This document shows positions 8,709-19,100 of a DNA stretch of 64,000 nt, piece after piece. The notes below the pieces were generated by a model. The model did not search any database. It was not told where the DNA came from and was given only the letters and a program-made list of their open reading frames with translations. The stretch's first letter is position 1. The number at the start of each line of letters is the position of its first letter. The DNA comes from an uncultured Flavobacteriales bacterium (GTDB taxonomy: Bacteria > Bacteroidota > Bacteroidia > Flavobacteriales_D > Crocinitomicaceae). Position numbers and translations under genes: made by a program. The DNA lies in contig CALJKJ010000042.1 in assembly GCA_937973685.1 (NCBI GenBank), positions 20,796-84,795 of the forward strand, written 5' to 3'.

Positions 8709-8740
8709 TTTGTTTTAACTCCGCTGGAATTGTACTTTCG
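8709..8740 (+). promoter_or_regulatory. Promoter of the aldose-1-epimerase-like gene
   Basis: TTTG (8709-8712), a 20-bp spacer and TACTTTCG (8733-8740) match the Bacteroidota consensus apart from one base. The -33 element is only 11 bp from that of the divergent rimP promoter. Confidence 0.65.
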
Positions 8741-8758
8741 CTTTTCAAAAGAAAATAA

Positions 8759-9610
8759 ATGGATTTTATTCGTATTCAAGCAAACGGACTATCAGCACGC
8801 ATTCAATTAAAAGGTGCAGAATTGACTCATCTTGCAAGAGAAAATGGGGAAAATTTGATGTGGCGTGTTAATGACGCATTTTGGAATAGATGCGCGCCAG
8901 TATTATTCCCAATTGTTGGAAAATTAAAAAATGATACCTTCCATTGGAACAAGCAAACTTACCACATGAAACAACATGGGTTTGCTCGTGATAGTCAATT
9001 TGAAATTGTAGAGCAGTTTGCGCATAAAGTCGTTTTACAACTCATTGCAACGGATGAAACCAAACTACAATTTCCGTTTGACTTTCGATTAACCATTACT
9101 TATGAATGCTCATCTACAGGACTTATAATCTCCCAAGAAGTTCACAATACCAACGAAAGTGATTTGCCTATTTCGTTTGGTGGACATCCAGGATTTCACT
9201 TAGCCGATTCTTTGGAGAACTATAAATTGGTTTTCCCAAATGCATTTACCGAAAAACGTTGGTTGATAGAAAACGGACTTTATACAGATGAATTTGAGGT
9301 AATGAAGATTAACAAAGAGCTTCTGCTAAATAATGACTTGTTTGCATCTGATGCCATCGTATTTAAAAATCCACCGTTTCAATCGGTTGATTTGGTGCAT
9401 AAAACACGTGGTAAAATAGTTACAGTTTCTTGTGAAGATTGGGATGCAGTTGGATTTTGGACGAAAAAAGATGCCCCATTCTTTTGTATTGAACCATGGT
9501 GGGGATGGGCCGATAAGAGCAATCAATCGGATGATTATCGGGAAAAAGAAGGGTTGTATTGGTTAAAAGCAAATGAACTTAAAACATTTACATATCGAAT
9601 AAACGCATAA
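8759..9610 (+). CDS. Aldose 1-epimerase family protein (LacX/YihR-like)
   Basis: The 283-residue protein belongs to the galactose-mutarotase superfamily. Recognisable blocks are LKGAELTHLARENGENLMWR, WNRCAPVLFPIVGKL, QHGFARDSQF and FGGHPGFHL (about residues 139-147). The conserved HGFAR and GHPGF histidines and the ENGENLMW strand are features of the LacX-like subgroup. It probably interconverts anomers of free or phosphorylated sugars; the substrate is not evident. It is a single-gene unit with its own promoter and shares a terminator with the convergent purD. Confidence 0.85.
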   Translation: MDFIRIQANGLSARIQLKGAELTHLARENGENLMWRVNDAFWNRCAPVLFPIVGKLKNDTFHWNKQTYHMKQHGFARDSQFEIVEQFAHKVVLQLIATDETKLQFPFDFRLTITYECSSTGLIISQEVHNTNESDLPISFGGHPGFHLADSLENYKLVFPNAFTEKRWLIENGLYTDEFEVMKINKELLLNNDLFASDAIVFKNPPFQSVDLVHKTRGKIVTVSCEDWDAVGFWTKKDAPFFCIEPWWGWADKSNQSDDYREKEGLYWLKANELKTFTYRINA

Positions 9611-9611
9611 A

Positions 9612-9641
9612 AAAAAGCTGTCTCAATAGAAACAGCTTTTT
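9612..9641. terminator. Bidirectional terminator between epimerase gene and purD
   Basis: AAAAAGCTGT and ACAGCTTTTT form a 10-bp stem with a 10-nt loop. A/T runs on both flanks suit termination from both convergent genes. Confidence 0.85.
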
Positions 9642-9659
9642 AATAAATTATTCAGTTAA

Positions 9660-10940
9660 TCAATTTTTCTTTACATCAAATCCGATGTCTTTTCTGTAAT
9701 TAGCGTTTTCAAATTGAATCTTTTCAATTGATTTATATGATCTCTCTAATGCACTTTCTAGGTTTTTTCCATATGAAGTAACCGCTAAAACGCGTCCACC
9801 ATTTGAAATAACAACTGGTCCGTCACTTGCTGTTCCTGCATGGAAAACAATACTTTCAGTTACATTATTAATGCCTTGAATCACTTTCCCTTTTTCATAA
9901 GCTTCTGGATAACCTCCAGCAACCATCATGACAGTACAAGCACTTCTATCTTCAAATTGAACGTCACATTCTGATAATGTGTTTGTTGCAACTCCTTCTA
10001 ATAAATCAAGCAAATCGGAACGTAATCGTGGCATAACAACTTCTGTTTCTGGATCACCCATTCTGCAATTGTATTCAATTACAAAAGGCTCACCTTTCAC
10101 ATTGATTAAGCCAAAGAAAACAAATCCTTTGTACAAGATTTTATCTTGTTTTAATCCTTTTATTGTTGGGATAATGATTTGATTTTCAATCTTATCCATG
10201 TATGTTTTATCGCAAAAAGGAACTGGAGAAACAGCACCCATTCCGCCTGTATTCAATCCATTGTCACCTTCGCCAATGCGTTTGTAATCTTTTGCTTCAG
10301 GTAAAATTTTATACGAATCACCATCTGTTAACACAAAGACTGAACATTCAATTCCAGTTAAAAATTGTTCAATAACAACGCGTGAACTAGCTTCCCCAAA
10401 TTTGGCGTCTGCTAGCATGTTTTTCAACTCCGCTTTTGCTTCTGCTAAATCAGTTAAAATTAATACGCCTTTTCCAGCTGCAAGACCATCTGCTTTTAAT
10501 ACATATGGCGCTTTCATGCTTTCTAGAAACGCGTACCCTTTTTCAAGTGTGTCTTTAGTAAACGTCGCGTATTTAGCTGTTGGAATTCCGTGACGCATCA
10601 TAAAGGCTTTTGCAAAATCTTTGCTACCTTCTAATTGAGCCGCTTCTTTTGATGGTCCAATAACTGGAACGTTTTTTAATTGTTCATCAGCTAAAAAGAA
10701 ATCATGAATACCCAAAACAAGTGGATCTTCAGGACCTACAACAACCATCGAAATACTTTCTTTTAAAACAAATGCTTTGATTGCTTGAAAATCAGTTGCA
10801 GACATATCAACATTTGTACCATGTAAGCGTGTACCTGCATTTCCTGGCGCAATGAACAACTGCTCTAAATGTGAACTTTGCGCTATTTTCCAAGACATAG
10901 CATGTTCGCGACCTCCAGAGCCTAATAAAAGAATACGCAT
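9660..10940 (-). CDS. purD: Phosphoribosylamine-glycine ligase (GAR synthetase)
   Basis: The 426-residue ATP-grasp enzyme joins glycine to 5-phosphoribosylamine, the second step of purine synthesis. Diagnostic segments are LLGSGGREHAMSWK at the N-terminus, GPEDPLVLGI, KADGLAAGKGV (ATP-grasp loop, about residues 148-158), GDNGLNTGGMGAVSP and EYNCRMGDPETEV (metal/phosphate binding). It follows purQ with a 1-bp gap, so the two purine genes are certainly co-transcribed. It is the last gene of the long same-strand run that starts at maeB. Confidence 0.97.
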   Translation of the reverse strand: MRILLLGSGGREHAMSWKIAQSSHLEQLFIAPGNAGTRLHGTNVDMSATDFQAIKAFVLKESISMVVVGPEDPLVLGIHDFFLADEQLKNVPVIGPSKEAAQLEGSKDFAKAFMMRHGIPTAKYATFTKDTLEKGYAFLESMKAPYVLKADGLAAGKGVLILTDLAEAKAELKNMLADAKFGEASSRVVIEQFLTGIECSVFVLTDGDSYKILPEAKDYKRIGEGDNGLNTGGMGAVSPVPFCDKTYMDKIENQIIIPTIKGLKQDKILYKGFVFFGLINVKGEPFVIEYNCRMGDPETEVVMPRLRSDLLDLLEGVATNTLSECDVQFEDRSACTVMMVAGGYPEAYEKGKVIQGINNVTESIVFHAGTASDGPVVISNGGRVLAVTSYGKNLESALERSYKSIEKIQFENANYRKDIGFDVKKN

Positions 10941-10941
10941 A

Positions 10942-11628
10942 TTAGCAGAATTTCAAAATAGATTCAAAAAAACGTTTCCCGTCTTGATTTGCCAAATTTG
11001 CGTCAGCAGCACGTTCTGGGTGAGGCATCATTCCAAACACATTTCGTTGTTTGTTGCAAATTCCAGCAATATTCAACAACGAACCGTTTGGATTGAATTC
11101 ATCCGCAACTTCGCCATTTTCTGAACAATATTTAAATAATAGCTGATCGTTATCTAAAATAGACTTCATGGTTTCATCCGCAGCATAAAAACGCCCTTCA
11201 CCATGAGCAATTGGAATTTTGTATGCTTTTTCCAAATCAAGTCCTTTTGTGATAGCCGTTTCAGCAGTAGCTGGTTTTAAGAACACATTTTTGCAGATAA
11301 ACTTTTGAGTATTGTTGTGCAACAAAGCACCTTCCAACAAACCTGATTCGGTTAAGATTTGGAAACCATTACAAATTCCCATTACATAACCACCTTTGTT
11401 TGCATGATTGATGACTTCACCCATTATTGGGGACAATTTTGCAATTGCGCCAGAACGCAAGTAATCTCCATAGGAAAATCCACCAGGTAAAATAACAAAA
11501 TCAACACCTTTTAAATCAGTGTCTTTATGCCACAAACGTTCAACTTTTTGTCCCATGATATTTTCCAAGACATATGCCATGTCTTCATCACAATTGGAAC
11601 CAGGAAAGGTTACTACACCAAACTTCAT
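10942..11628 (-). CDS. purQ: FGAM synthase glutamine amidotransferase subunit PurQ
   Basis: The 228-residue class-I glutamine amidotransferase supplies ammonia to PurL for the fourth step of purine synthesis. It starts VVTFPGSNCDEDM, has the nucleophile elbow GICNGFQ with Cys86, and the His-Glu pair in MPHPERA (His203, Glu205), so the catalytic triad is complete. It is the small-type PurQ that works with separate PurL and PurS; neither partner is in the window. A leader hairpin and a TAACTTTG element lie upstream. Confidence 0.96.
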   Translation of the reverse strand: MKFGVVTFPGSNCDEDMAYVLENIMGQKVERLWHKDTDLKGVDFVILPGGFSYGDYLRSGAIAKLSPIMGEVINHANKGGYVMGICNGFQILTESGLLEGALLHNNTQKFICKNVFLKPATAETAITKGLDLEKAYKIPIAHGEGRFYAADETMKSILDNDQLLFKYCSENGEVADEFNPNGSLLNIAGICNKQRNVFGMMPHPERAADANLANQDGKRFFESILKFC

Positions 11629-11642
11629 CGCTATCTATTTTC

Positions 11643-11659
11643 GACACAAAATTCGTGTC
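11643..11659 (-). other. Short hairpin in the purQ leader
   Basis: The reverse-strand transcript GACACGA-AUU-UUGUGUC can form seven pairs including one G·U, 14 nt upstream of the purQ ATG. As DNA it is an imperfect palindrome and could equally be an operator. Confidence 0.3.
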
Positions 11660-11675
11660 ATTATTTGAATGTTGG

Positions 11676-11683
11676 CAAAGTTA
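11676..11683 (-). promoter_or_regulatory. Possible purQD promoter (-7 element)
   Basis: The reverse strand reads TAACTTTG, matching TAnnTTTG, 47 bp upstream of purQ. No good -33 TTTG is seen at the usual distance. It would allow purQD to be expressed apart from the upstream run. Confidence 0.45.
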
Positions 11684-11692
11684 GTCAATCGT

Positions 11693-12670
11693 TTACAACA
11701 ACCACTGCGAATGAAGGAAAAATTTAACAACAGCCAACAAAAAAGTAGCATAAAAAAACCAAGTCGCTACTTCCTTCCAAAACTTGTGAATAAAGGCAAA
11801 TGTAAAGAAAAAAGACAGTGGAATAAATATCAAATTAAACCAGTCCAGTTGTTGATAAAAAATTAAATCTGAGGCGCCCAATAGTACAGCTCCTACTAAA
11901 ATCCAAAGCATAGCACTGTTTAATTTCTTGAACCTTACAGTACTTTTGATCAACCGTACACGAATACCAATAATACTCAATAAGAATAAGAAAAAAATAG
12001 CCAGTCCTGAAGCATAATATAACATTGATTCATACTGAACAGGTTGATTGGTCGCTTTTAAAACATTTAAATTGATTGAGTGACCTGAAAACCACCAAAA
12101 CATCAACCCGTTGAAAATTGGGAATGCTGCGCCAATTAACAACATGACCCATTCTTTTAGAAAAAATGATTTCAAAGCCCACAAAGCAAAGGATAAAAAA
12201 AGAAGCAAAATTGCAGATTGAGGAAATACAACCACCCCAATACCTGCAAAGAATGCTGCATTGAAAGCTTGTTTACGGTTATCTTCGTTTGAACGCATTT
12301 GAAACAAAATTCGAATTACTTGTAACCAGCAAAAATGAACAATTAGTAAGGCGTCAAATTGATAAAATGAAAAACTAAACGACATCAATACCACATAAAA
12401 CAACGCTGGTGCATAAGTGTTTCTATCCAAAAACTCGTGTTCATTAAACAACCGGTTCAATTGCAATGCGTTCAAACCTATTACCAATGCTGCAGGAATA
12501 CCGGTCCACCAATCGTTAAATAAAGCTGTTTTACCGAGTAAGCCTAAGGAAATTTCTTGAAATGTTTGGTGAAAGTGAAAATACCCATTGAGTAATTGAA
12601 ATAACGCAATGATTGGAATTAAAAAAATTAATACCAAGGGTTGGTTACTCAAAAACGATCTCAACATCAT
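11693..12670 (-). CDS. Polytopic membrane protein (DUF6427-like)
   Basis: The 325-residue product is very hydrophobic, with roughly eight to ten membrane segments and no signal peptide. The conserved-looking core is ALVIGLNALQLNRLFNEHEFL followed by RNTYAPALFYVVLMS (about residues 60-95), which resembles the uncharacterised DUF6427 family of Bacteroidota. No catalytic motif is visible. It lies between a GNAT gene (37 bp) and purQ (64 bp) on the same strand. The family assignment is from memory of this motif and should be treated as likely, not certain. Confidence 0.6.
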   Translation of the reverse strand: MMLRSFLSNQPLVLIFLIPIIALFQLLNGYFHFHQTFQEISLGLLGKTALFNDWWTGIPAALVIGLNALQLNRLFNEHEFLDRNTYAPALFYVVLMSFSFSFYQFDALLIVHFCWLQVIRILFQMRSNEDNRKQAFNAAFFAGIGVVVFPQSAILLLFLSFALWALKSFFLKEWVMLLIGAAFPIFNGLMFWWFSGHSINLNVLKATNQPVQYESMLYYASGLAIFFLFLLSIIGIRVRLIKSTVRFKKLNSAMLWILVGAVLLGASDLIFYQQLDWFNLIFIPLSFFFTFAFIHKFWKEVATWFFYATFLLAVVKFFLHSQWLL

Positions 12671-12707
12671 AGTGCGAATTTAGTGTTTTCTGAAAATTAA
12701 ACAGGAA

Positions 12708-13148
12708 TTAAAAGAACAAACGCCCGTTAATCCATTCATCGTCTAACAACGCAGCTTGTTTTCTATAAAATGCTAATGCCGGTTCATTCCAAGCTAATAC
12801 TTGCCAATCCATTCGTTTTACATTATTCGATTTGGCTGCTGAAACAACTGCATCGAAAAGTTGCTTGCCAATTCCATGTTGACGAAAAGTTGGTTGAACA
12901 AATAAATCTTCTAAATACAAACATTGTCCTTTCCAGGTGGAATACGCAAAATAATACAAGGCAAATCCGACAATTTCTCCTTGAATTTCTGCTACAATTG
13001 CATGACATATCTTTTTTTCGAATAAATCACGCTGCAAATTAGCGGCTGTATTGATAACCTCATTTGGGGCTTTTTCATAAACTGCTAATGCATGGATTAA
13101 CTCCAAAATTTTTACCTCATCTCCTTGTTGTGCTTCTCGAAGTCGCAT
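12708..13148 (-). CDS. GNAT N-acetyltransferase, diamine acetyltransferase-like
   Basis: The 146-residue product is a complete GNAT domain. The A motif LEDLFVQPTFRQHGIGKQLF carries the acetyl-CoA loop (RxxGIG). The flanking YYFAYSTWKGQ and the C-terminal WQVLAWNEPALAFYRKQAA are characteristic of the spermidine/diamine acetyltransferase (SSAT-like) subgroup. The substrate is inferred to be a small amine. The frame could start 12 bp earlier at a GTG overlapping sprA; the ATG at 13148, one base after the sprA stop, fits the family better and suggests translational coupling. Confidence 0.85.
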   Translation of the reverse strand: MRLREAQQGDEVKILELIHALAVYEKAPNEVINTAANLQRDLFEKKICHAIVAEIQGEIVGFALYYFAYSTWKGQCLYLEDLFVQPTFRQHGIGKQLFDAVVSAAKSNNVKRMDWQVLAWNEPALAFYRKQAALLDDEWINGRLFF

Positions 13149-13149
13149 G

Positions 13150-16100
13150 TTATAATCCACCTAAATTGAAGCGTAATTTAAATCCAGTACTCAAATTCCC
13201 AGTTGGATATGAAGTCCCTATTTTTGGAGTTGTAATCACTTGGTCGTAATAAAATTGAAGGGTCAAATTAGTTCCCAAGTTGTAATCCAACGATGTTTTG
13301 ATTGAAACAACTTTCTGACCGGCAGTTGCTTGATTTGTTCCTTCAATCACACGTCGAATAACAGTAACATTATCTCTGAACGTAAAGTCAAATCGGAAGT
13401 TTAATGGATTTTCAACTTTTCGGTTATTGATCTTAAATGGAAAACGAACTTTGGCAAATTTATATCCCGTTCCAATCACTATTTCATTACCTAGCACTTC
13501 CGTCAATTGATTGTTGTTTAATGACAAAGTTGACGAACGATCACGTTTGATTTCAAACTTGGTAATCAACCCTTGATTTTTAATTGTCCAAGTAGCATCT
13601 AAGCCGATTAAAGGTGAAAAACGCTCTGATATAGTAATGTTCTGAACATTATTAAACGAAATAAAATTATCATTCAAATCGCGCGCTGTAGCATGACCGT
13701 TTGCATCTGATACAGCGTTCAAATTAGACATTACTCCAGACATACTCACTGATGATGAATATGCATGGCGAACAACAAAATTCTTTACATATTTTTTCAT
13801 GAACTCGAATTTTGAAAGTCCATTGTAATTAACCGTCCAGTTTGGTAAGGGTGCTGAATTGAATGGATTGATAGATCGATCGTTTACTTTTTTATTTGTG
13901 AAAGCGGATAAGAATGATCCAATCAACACTTCTTGTTGCGTTTGACCATATCCATTTGCATAACCATTAATAATTCCAATTGAATTGGCGTTTTGAGCGC
14001 CCAAGTAAGCTGAAACTTCTTTGGTGTGGTCCCTCAAATAATTAAAGTTTGGAGAGTAATAATTGTCCTTACTCGATAACTTCTCAAAAGCACTTCCAAT
14101 AGATATCGTTGAATAAGTTAACGATGACGTTTGCATTGAACTTTGTGATTCAAAAACATTTGTCAATGGATTGAAACGGAAAAAGTCACTCGTGTTTTGT
14201 GTTAACGTTTTGTTCATTGATAAATCAATGGTGAAATCTTTGAATGGCTCTAACGTAGCACGGGCATTAAAAATTTGATTGTGAGTCAACGCGTGCTGGC
14301 GATTGATTGCTGGATTAGTTGTCAACCATCCGTTATCCGCAGCAGTTCTAGCAAAATTGTAACCTGTTTGTTGCCCAGAAACCGAATACGATTGCTGACC
14401 AAATAAAAATCCACCTAGACCTTGGCTAAAGTTTGGATTGTAACCCAATATACTCGTTTCTTGATTATATCCTGGTAAAAGAGTTCCATCAGTTTGCGCA
14501 TAAGTAGCAGATACAGTGCGAACAGACATGACTAATCGCCCTATAAATCCTACAACAGGATTGAGTTTTTTCTCTAATCGCTCTTTGCGTTTTTGTTCCC
14601 TATCGAATTGTCGTTTTTTTCTTTCCCATTGACGCAATTCTTTTTTTGTCATTTCTTCAACTGGCTTCGGAGGTTTTAACTCCGCTTTTTGTTTCGGTTT
14701 ATTTGCATCTTTCGGTTTGTCTTCTTGTTTGGAATCGGTGCCTAATTTTGAATCAGCTGCCTTTGCACGACCACTTTTTCCATCACCATTTATTTTCTTA
14801 AACAAAGGAACCTTGTTGTAAAAATTGGTGAAATTCATCTGTAATTGAGCGTTCACTGTTCTGCTATTTTGCATCACATTTCCATACGATTCTTGACCAA
14901 GAGGTGCGCGTTGCCAATTATAAGTACCCGCATATTTCACATTTCCAGTTACCCAATTAACAATTGGAATTTTGTCAAACGGCACATTATACGACAACGA
15001 ATAATCGTGAGTGTAATCCATTGTTTTACCCAATGTACGCATCTGGTTCCAAACAGTATCTTTAAAAACACGATAACTTTCAGGATCGTTTTTTCTGTCT
15101 ACAGCTCCATTTCCCTCGTCAAAAATGGCACGAGAAGTAGCGTTAAAAGTTGTTTTAAGATTTTTAGTGAAATCCCACCCGACTTTATATGTTCTGTTCC
15201 AATTAAAGTTTTTAACGTATACTGGTGTAAATTCAAAAGATGAATTGGTGTCAATTGTGTTTCTCACCTGACGTTCGTTATAATTTCGCATCACGTCATT
15301 GGTAAACGAAATTGTTTTTGGCGTTAATGATAAATTCATGTCGCGAACAATAGCCCACCAAGGTTTGTCTTGCATGAATTTCACTTTCTTAAAAGGCTCT
15401 AACGGTTTCGTTGTGAAAGTATAGGCATATGCCAAATTTCCTTTCCATGTTTTAACACGATCATATTTTGTGTTGAAGTCCCTGTGGAAGTTCTCTCCAT
15501 AAGAATAACCTGCAGTCCAATTGGATATGCTATACATGTGTGCTTTTTTACCAGCTCCCAATTCTTTTCGAACCCCTTGAAAATTATACGAACGTCTTTC
15601 CGTAAAATCTTGTGAAATGCGCGCAACACTTCTTCTTGAATCGCTGTCGTATTGGTTCAAGCGAATATCTGGATTAAACGGGTCGTATTCCGGATTAATA
15701 ACCCCAACCGAATATCCGTAAAAGAATGGAACCGTCACTTTTGCACGTGATCCAAAAAACTGTCCCAATTGAACTGTTGATTGGAAATCAAATCCGATTT
15801 TTTGATTACGCTGTCTTTCTTGAACACGACTATCAACTGCTCCCCAATTGACGCCAGAATAATTTCCAGACATGGTAACATTTGCAAAGTCAGCTGCCTG
15901 TAATTGCATCTGAGCAACAGCAGCAGAACCTCCATCATCAACAAAATCAGACAAGCGCAATTCATTCAACCAAACTTGAGCACATTTTGCTAATCCATCA
16001 TCATTCCAAGGAGTTTGTGCTGATTTACTTGGGTTACGTACACCAATCATAATGGTGCGAATACCTTGTAAATTGGGACTTCCTTTCACTTTGATGCGAC

Positions 16101-19100
16101 GGTCTGGATTTGCTGGATCTGTGATAAAATATTCCACATTAGTTGAAACACTCGAGCCAGATTGACCGATTAATTGATTGCGTTTCATTTTCAGATTCAA
16201 TAAATCTTGAAACACAATTTCCATGTTATTCGCTTCCGGCCAAACAGCTTCTGGTGAAGAAGCAGAATGAGGAGTTAAATACAATGGCATTTCGTATTCG
16301 TAGTAATTGTCCGTGAAGTCAGTACCCAAACGTACAAAAACAGTCAAATCTTTGTCTGCCATTGTGTTGTTAACCTTCTCTTCACCGTGAACAAACATTT
16401 TTAATTTTTTGTACGTCCGCACATCAAACTGAACATTTCGATAAGCTGCTCTGGCATCACCATCTTGTAACCCACAAACATCTAAAGTCAACGATTGCTC
16501 GTTCATTTGTCGCTGAACAGGTTGTGATGGATCGATTTCACGCGTTATTCCTGGTGGTATTTTATACCCAATTGGTAATTTTTCTGCGTTTTCCTCAAAA
16601 TTGATCGCTCCGATGTTGAACAAGGTTAAATTTGGATCAACTTGAATATTTTCGCCAGGTTGCGTTAAATCATGCAGGTATTGCCGCCATTCTCCGCGAA
16701 TAAATTCTAATTTGGCAAAACGCAATAGCACTTCTTCATCAAATCCTTTCAAATACATCCGCATAAAACGAATTGAACGGAAATCACGAATGCCATTTAC
16801 TACTCGTTCAGGAGTTCGTAAAGGAATTTTGAACTGATACCATTTTTCAACTTTCGTAGAACCCTCAGGTTGAAAAGTAACAACAGATGTAATAAAGTTT
16901 TTGCCAACAGCCATTTCTTGTGGCGTTAAACTGACTTTGTATTGGAAATACGCTTCTGACTCACTCAAATTATTATCTGAATTAATGTCCTCGTTATCCG
17001 GTAATTGGTTTGCACGTGTTGCATATTTATCCGCATTTAACGTGTCAGCGACTTCTTGAGGTGCTGAGTTTCCTTGTAAACCATTGTATTTTTTATAGCG
17101 CTGTAAAATGTTTAACTCTTGTTGATCGTAAACATCATCACGATAAAAATTATAATCATCTGTTGAAGGGTCTGCTATCATCCTTGCCTTTGCAGCTGCA
17201 GATAAATTACTGTTTTGAACCCAATTTACATATTGAGCATATGCTGTTACTTCTTCTTGATTATTATAGCCATCCAACCCAACATCTTGTTTTACAAGTG
17301 ACGTCGGTTCTAAATCAAATGCATTTACCACAATTTGTTGATCAGCTACTTTTGCCCAAGGGGTGTAATCAACTGGAAAATTTGCCCCAGCAAATGGAGG
17401 AATTCCACTTTCAATACTTTTACGTGAATCGGCTAACACATCTTCAGAAATGTTCCCCAAGTTGAAATACAAATCACCACCCGAATGACTACTGTTTGGG
17501 TTTTGGGCTTCTGCATCAGAGTTAAATGGATCTAATAACCAAAATTGGATATATTCAACATTTGCTTGCTCAAAATCATTGGTAGATAATGAGCGTTGAA
17601 TGCCTCCCCAACGATCACGTGGATTTGTGAAAAGGCCTTCAATATCAACACCTGTTGTATCGTAATTGTACATTCCTCTTTCTGCAGGATAATATGCTAC
17701 ATCCAAGATTGGAAGAATCGGAATTGCACCGTATGTTAATTGAGTGTTTGGAAAAATATCTGTTTGAGAAACCAATCGCATGCGACTATCTGATAACATT
17801 TCAGGATTGTCAATGATATGTTGTGGGGTATATCCATTTGACGCATAAAACAAGTTATCAACCGTATACCAAGCGATGCGCGATCGTTTGTAACCATTCG
17901 CAAGTGTTTTTAATTCACCTTCTGGAAATAAATTGTTTTGACCTTGAGGTGTGGATGCAATTTTCCAAGCATTTTGAGTGCGTAAATCAATGGTACTTTG
18001 ACTTCCTTCAAAATCGTCAACGTAGGAAATACCAACTTTTGAAATCGCTTTCGGTGTACCTGGAATTAAATGAGCAAATTCTCCTTTAAACGTGATAAAC
18101 GACTTTTCCTTTGTTGAAATAACAGGTAATAAATCGACTAACTTTGTGACAAATGGCAATTCCGAACGGTAATTGATATCAAAACCTATTACATTATTTT
18201 TATAAGGTTCTGAACCGATATCTACTTTTTGGGTTACCGGTCGTTCCATCATTCGTAACCAAGTAGCACCAATGTTGAAGTCTTTATTAAAACGATAGTT
18301 GGCATGCGTACCAAGCATTGATTTGGACTGAAAACCAAATACCGAATTACTTTCAATTGAAATTTTTATCGGTGTGTTTGACTCTAAGATTCCACTATTT
18401 AGGATTTTCACTCGTCCTAAGTTATAATCGACAGTGTAATCGACTCCTTCTTTTAATGCAATTCCTCCAGCAGTCACTTTTACAGCGCCCTCGGGAACAT
18501 TTAATGCATTTAATGGAATATCTGAAGAAACAGAAGATTGGTATTCCCCTTTTATAACAAAGCGGTTTTTTGAAGGAATTTGTTGCGCTGCAGTTTTGGT
18601 TGAATCATATAATTCAGTGTAAGCTGTGCGATCAATGATCAAATCGGGAACACCTGCTGTTTGCATTTTTGTTTTTAGCGTTTGACCAAAGGGCTCAATC
18701 GTAGAAAAGAATACACGTCCATTTTTGGTGTTAATCGTTCCACCCGTTTCAGCACGTTGACCATTATAAATAACTGGAACAAAATCAAAAGTACCATCCG
18801 AAAATGCTTGATTATTTACATTGTATCGGTCCATGTCCAAGATCGTAATCAATTGGTCTGTTCCTAATAAATCATTTGGGAAAATAGGCGCTAACACACT
18901 GGTATTTGGATCGTTATAAAACACATTTAGTCTGAATCCGTTTTTATCCACTTGGTAAGCTCCCATTGAATAAACGTTTTTCATCATCAAATCCCAAATC
19001 TTCAATGTTGGATTGGTGATAGTTGGTTTTATCAATTTCAAAATCAATGCATCTTGACCGCTGATTCCATCTGTTGAAAATTCCCCAACCTGATAGGTCG

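Noticed and set aside
12708..13160. GTG start of the GNAT gene overlapping sprA
   Set aside because: The ATG 12 bp later matches the family N-terminus and follows the sprA stop directly.
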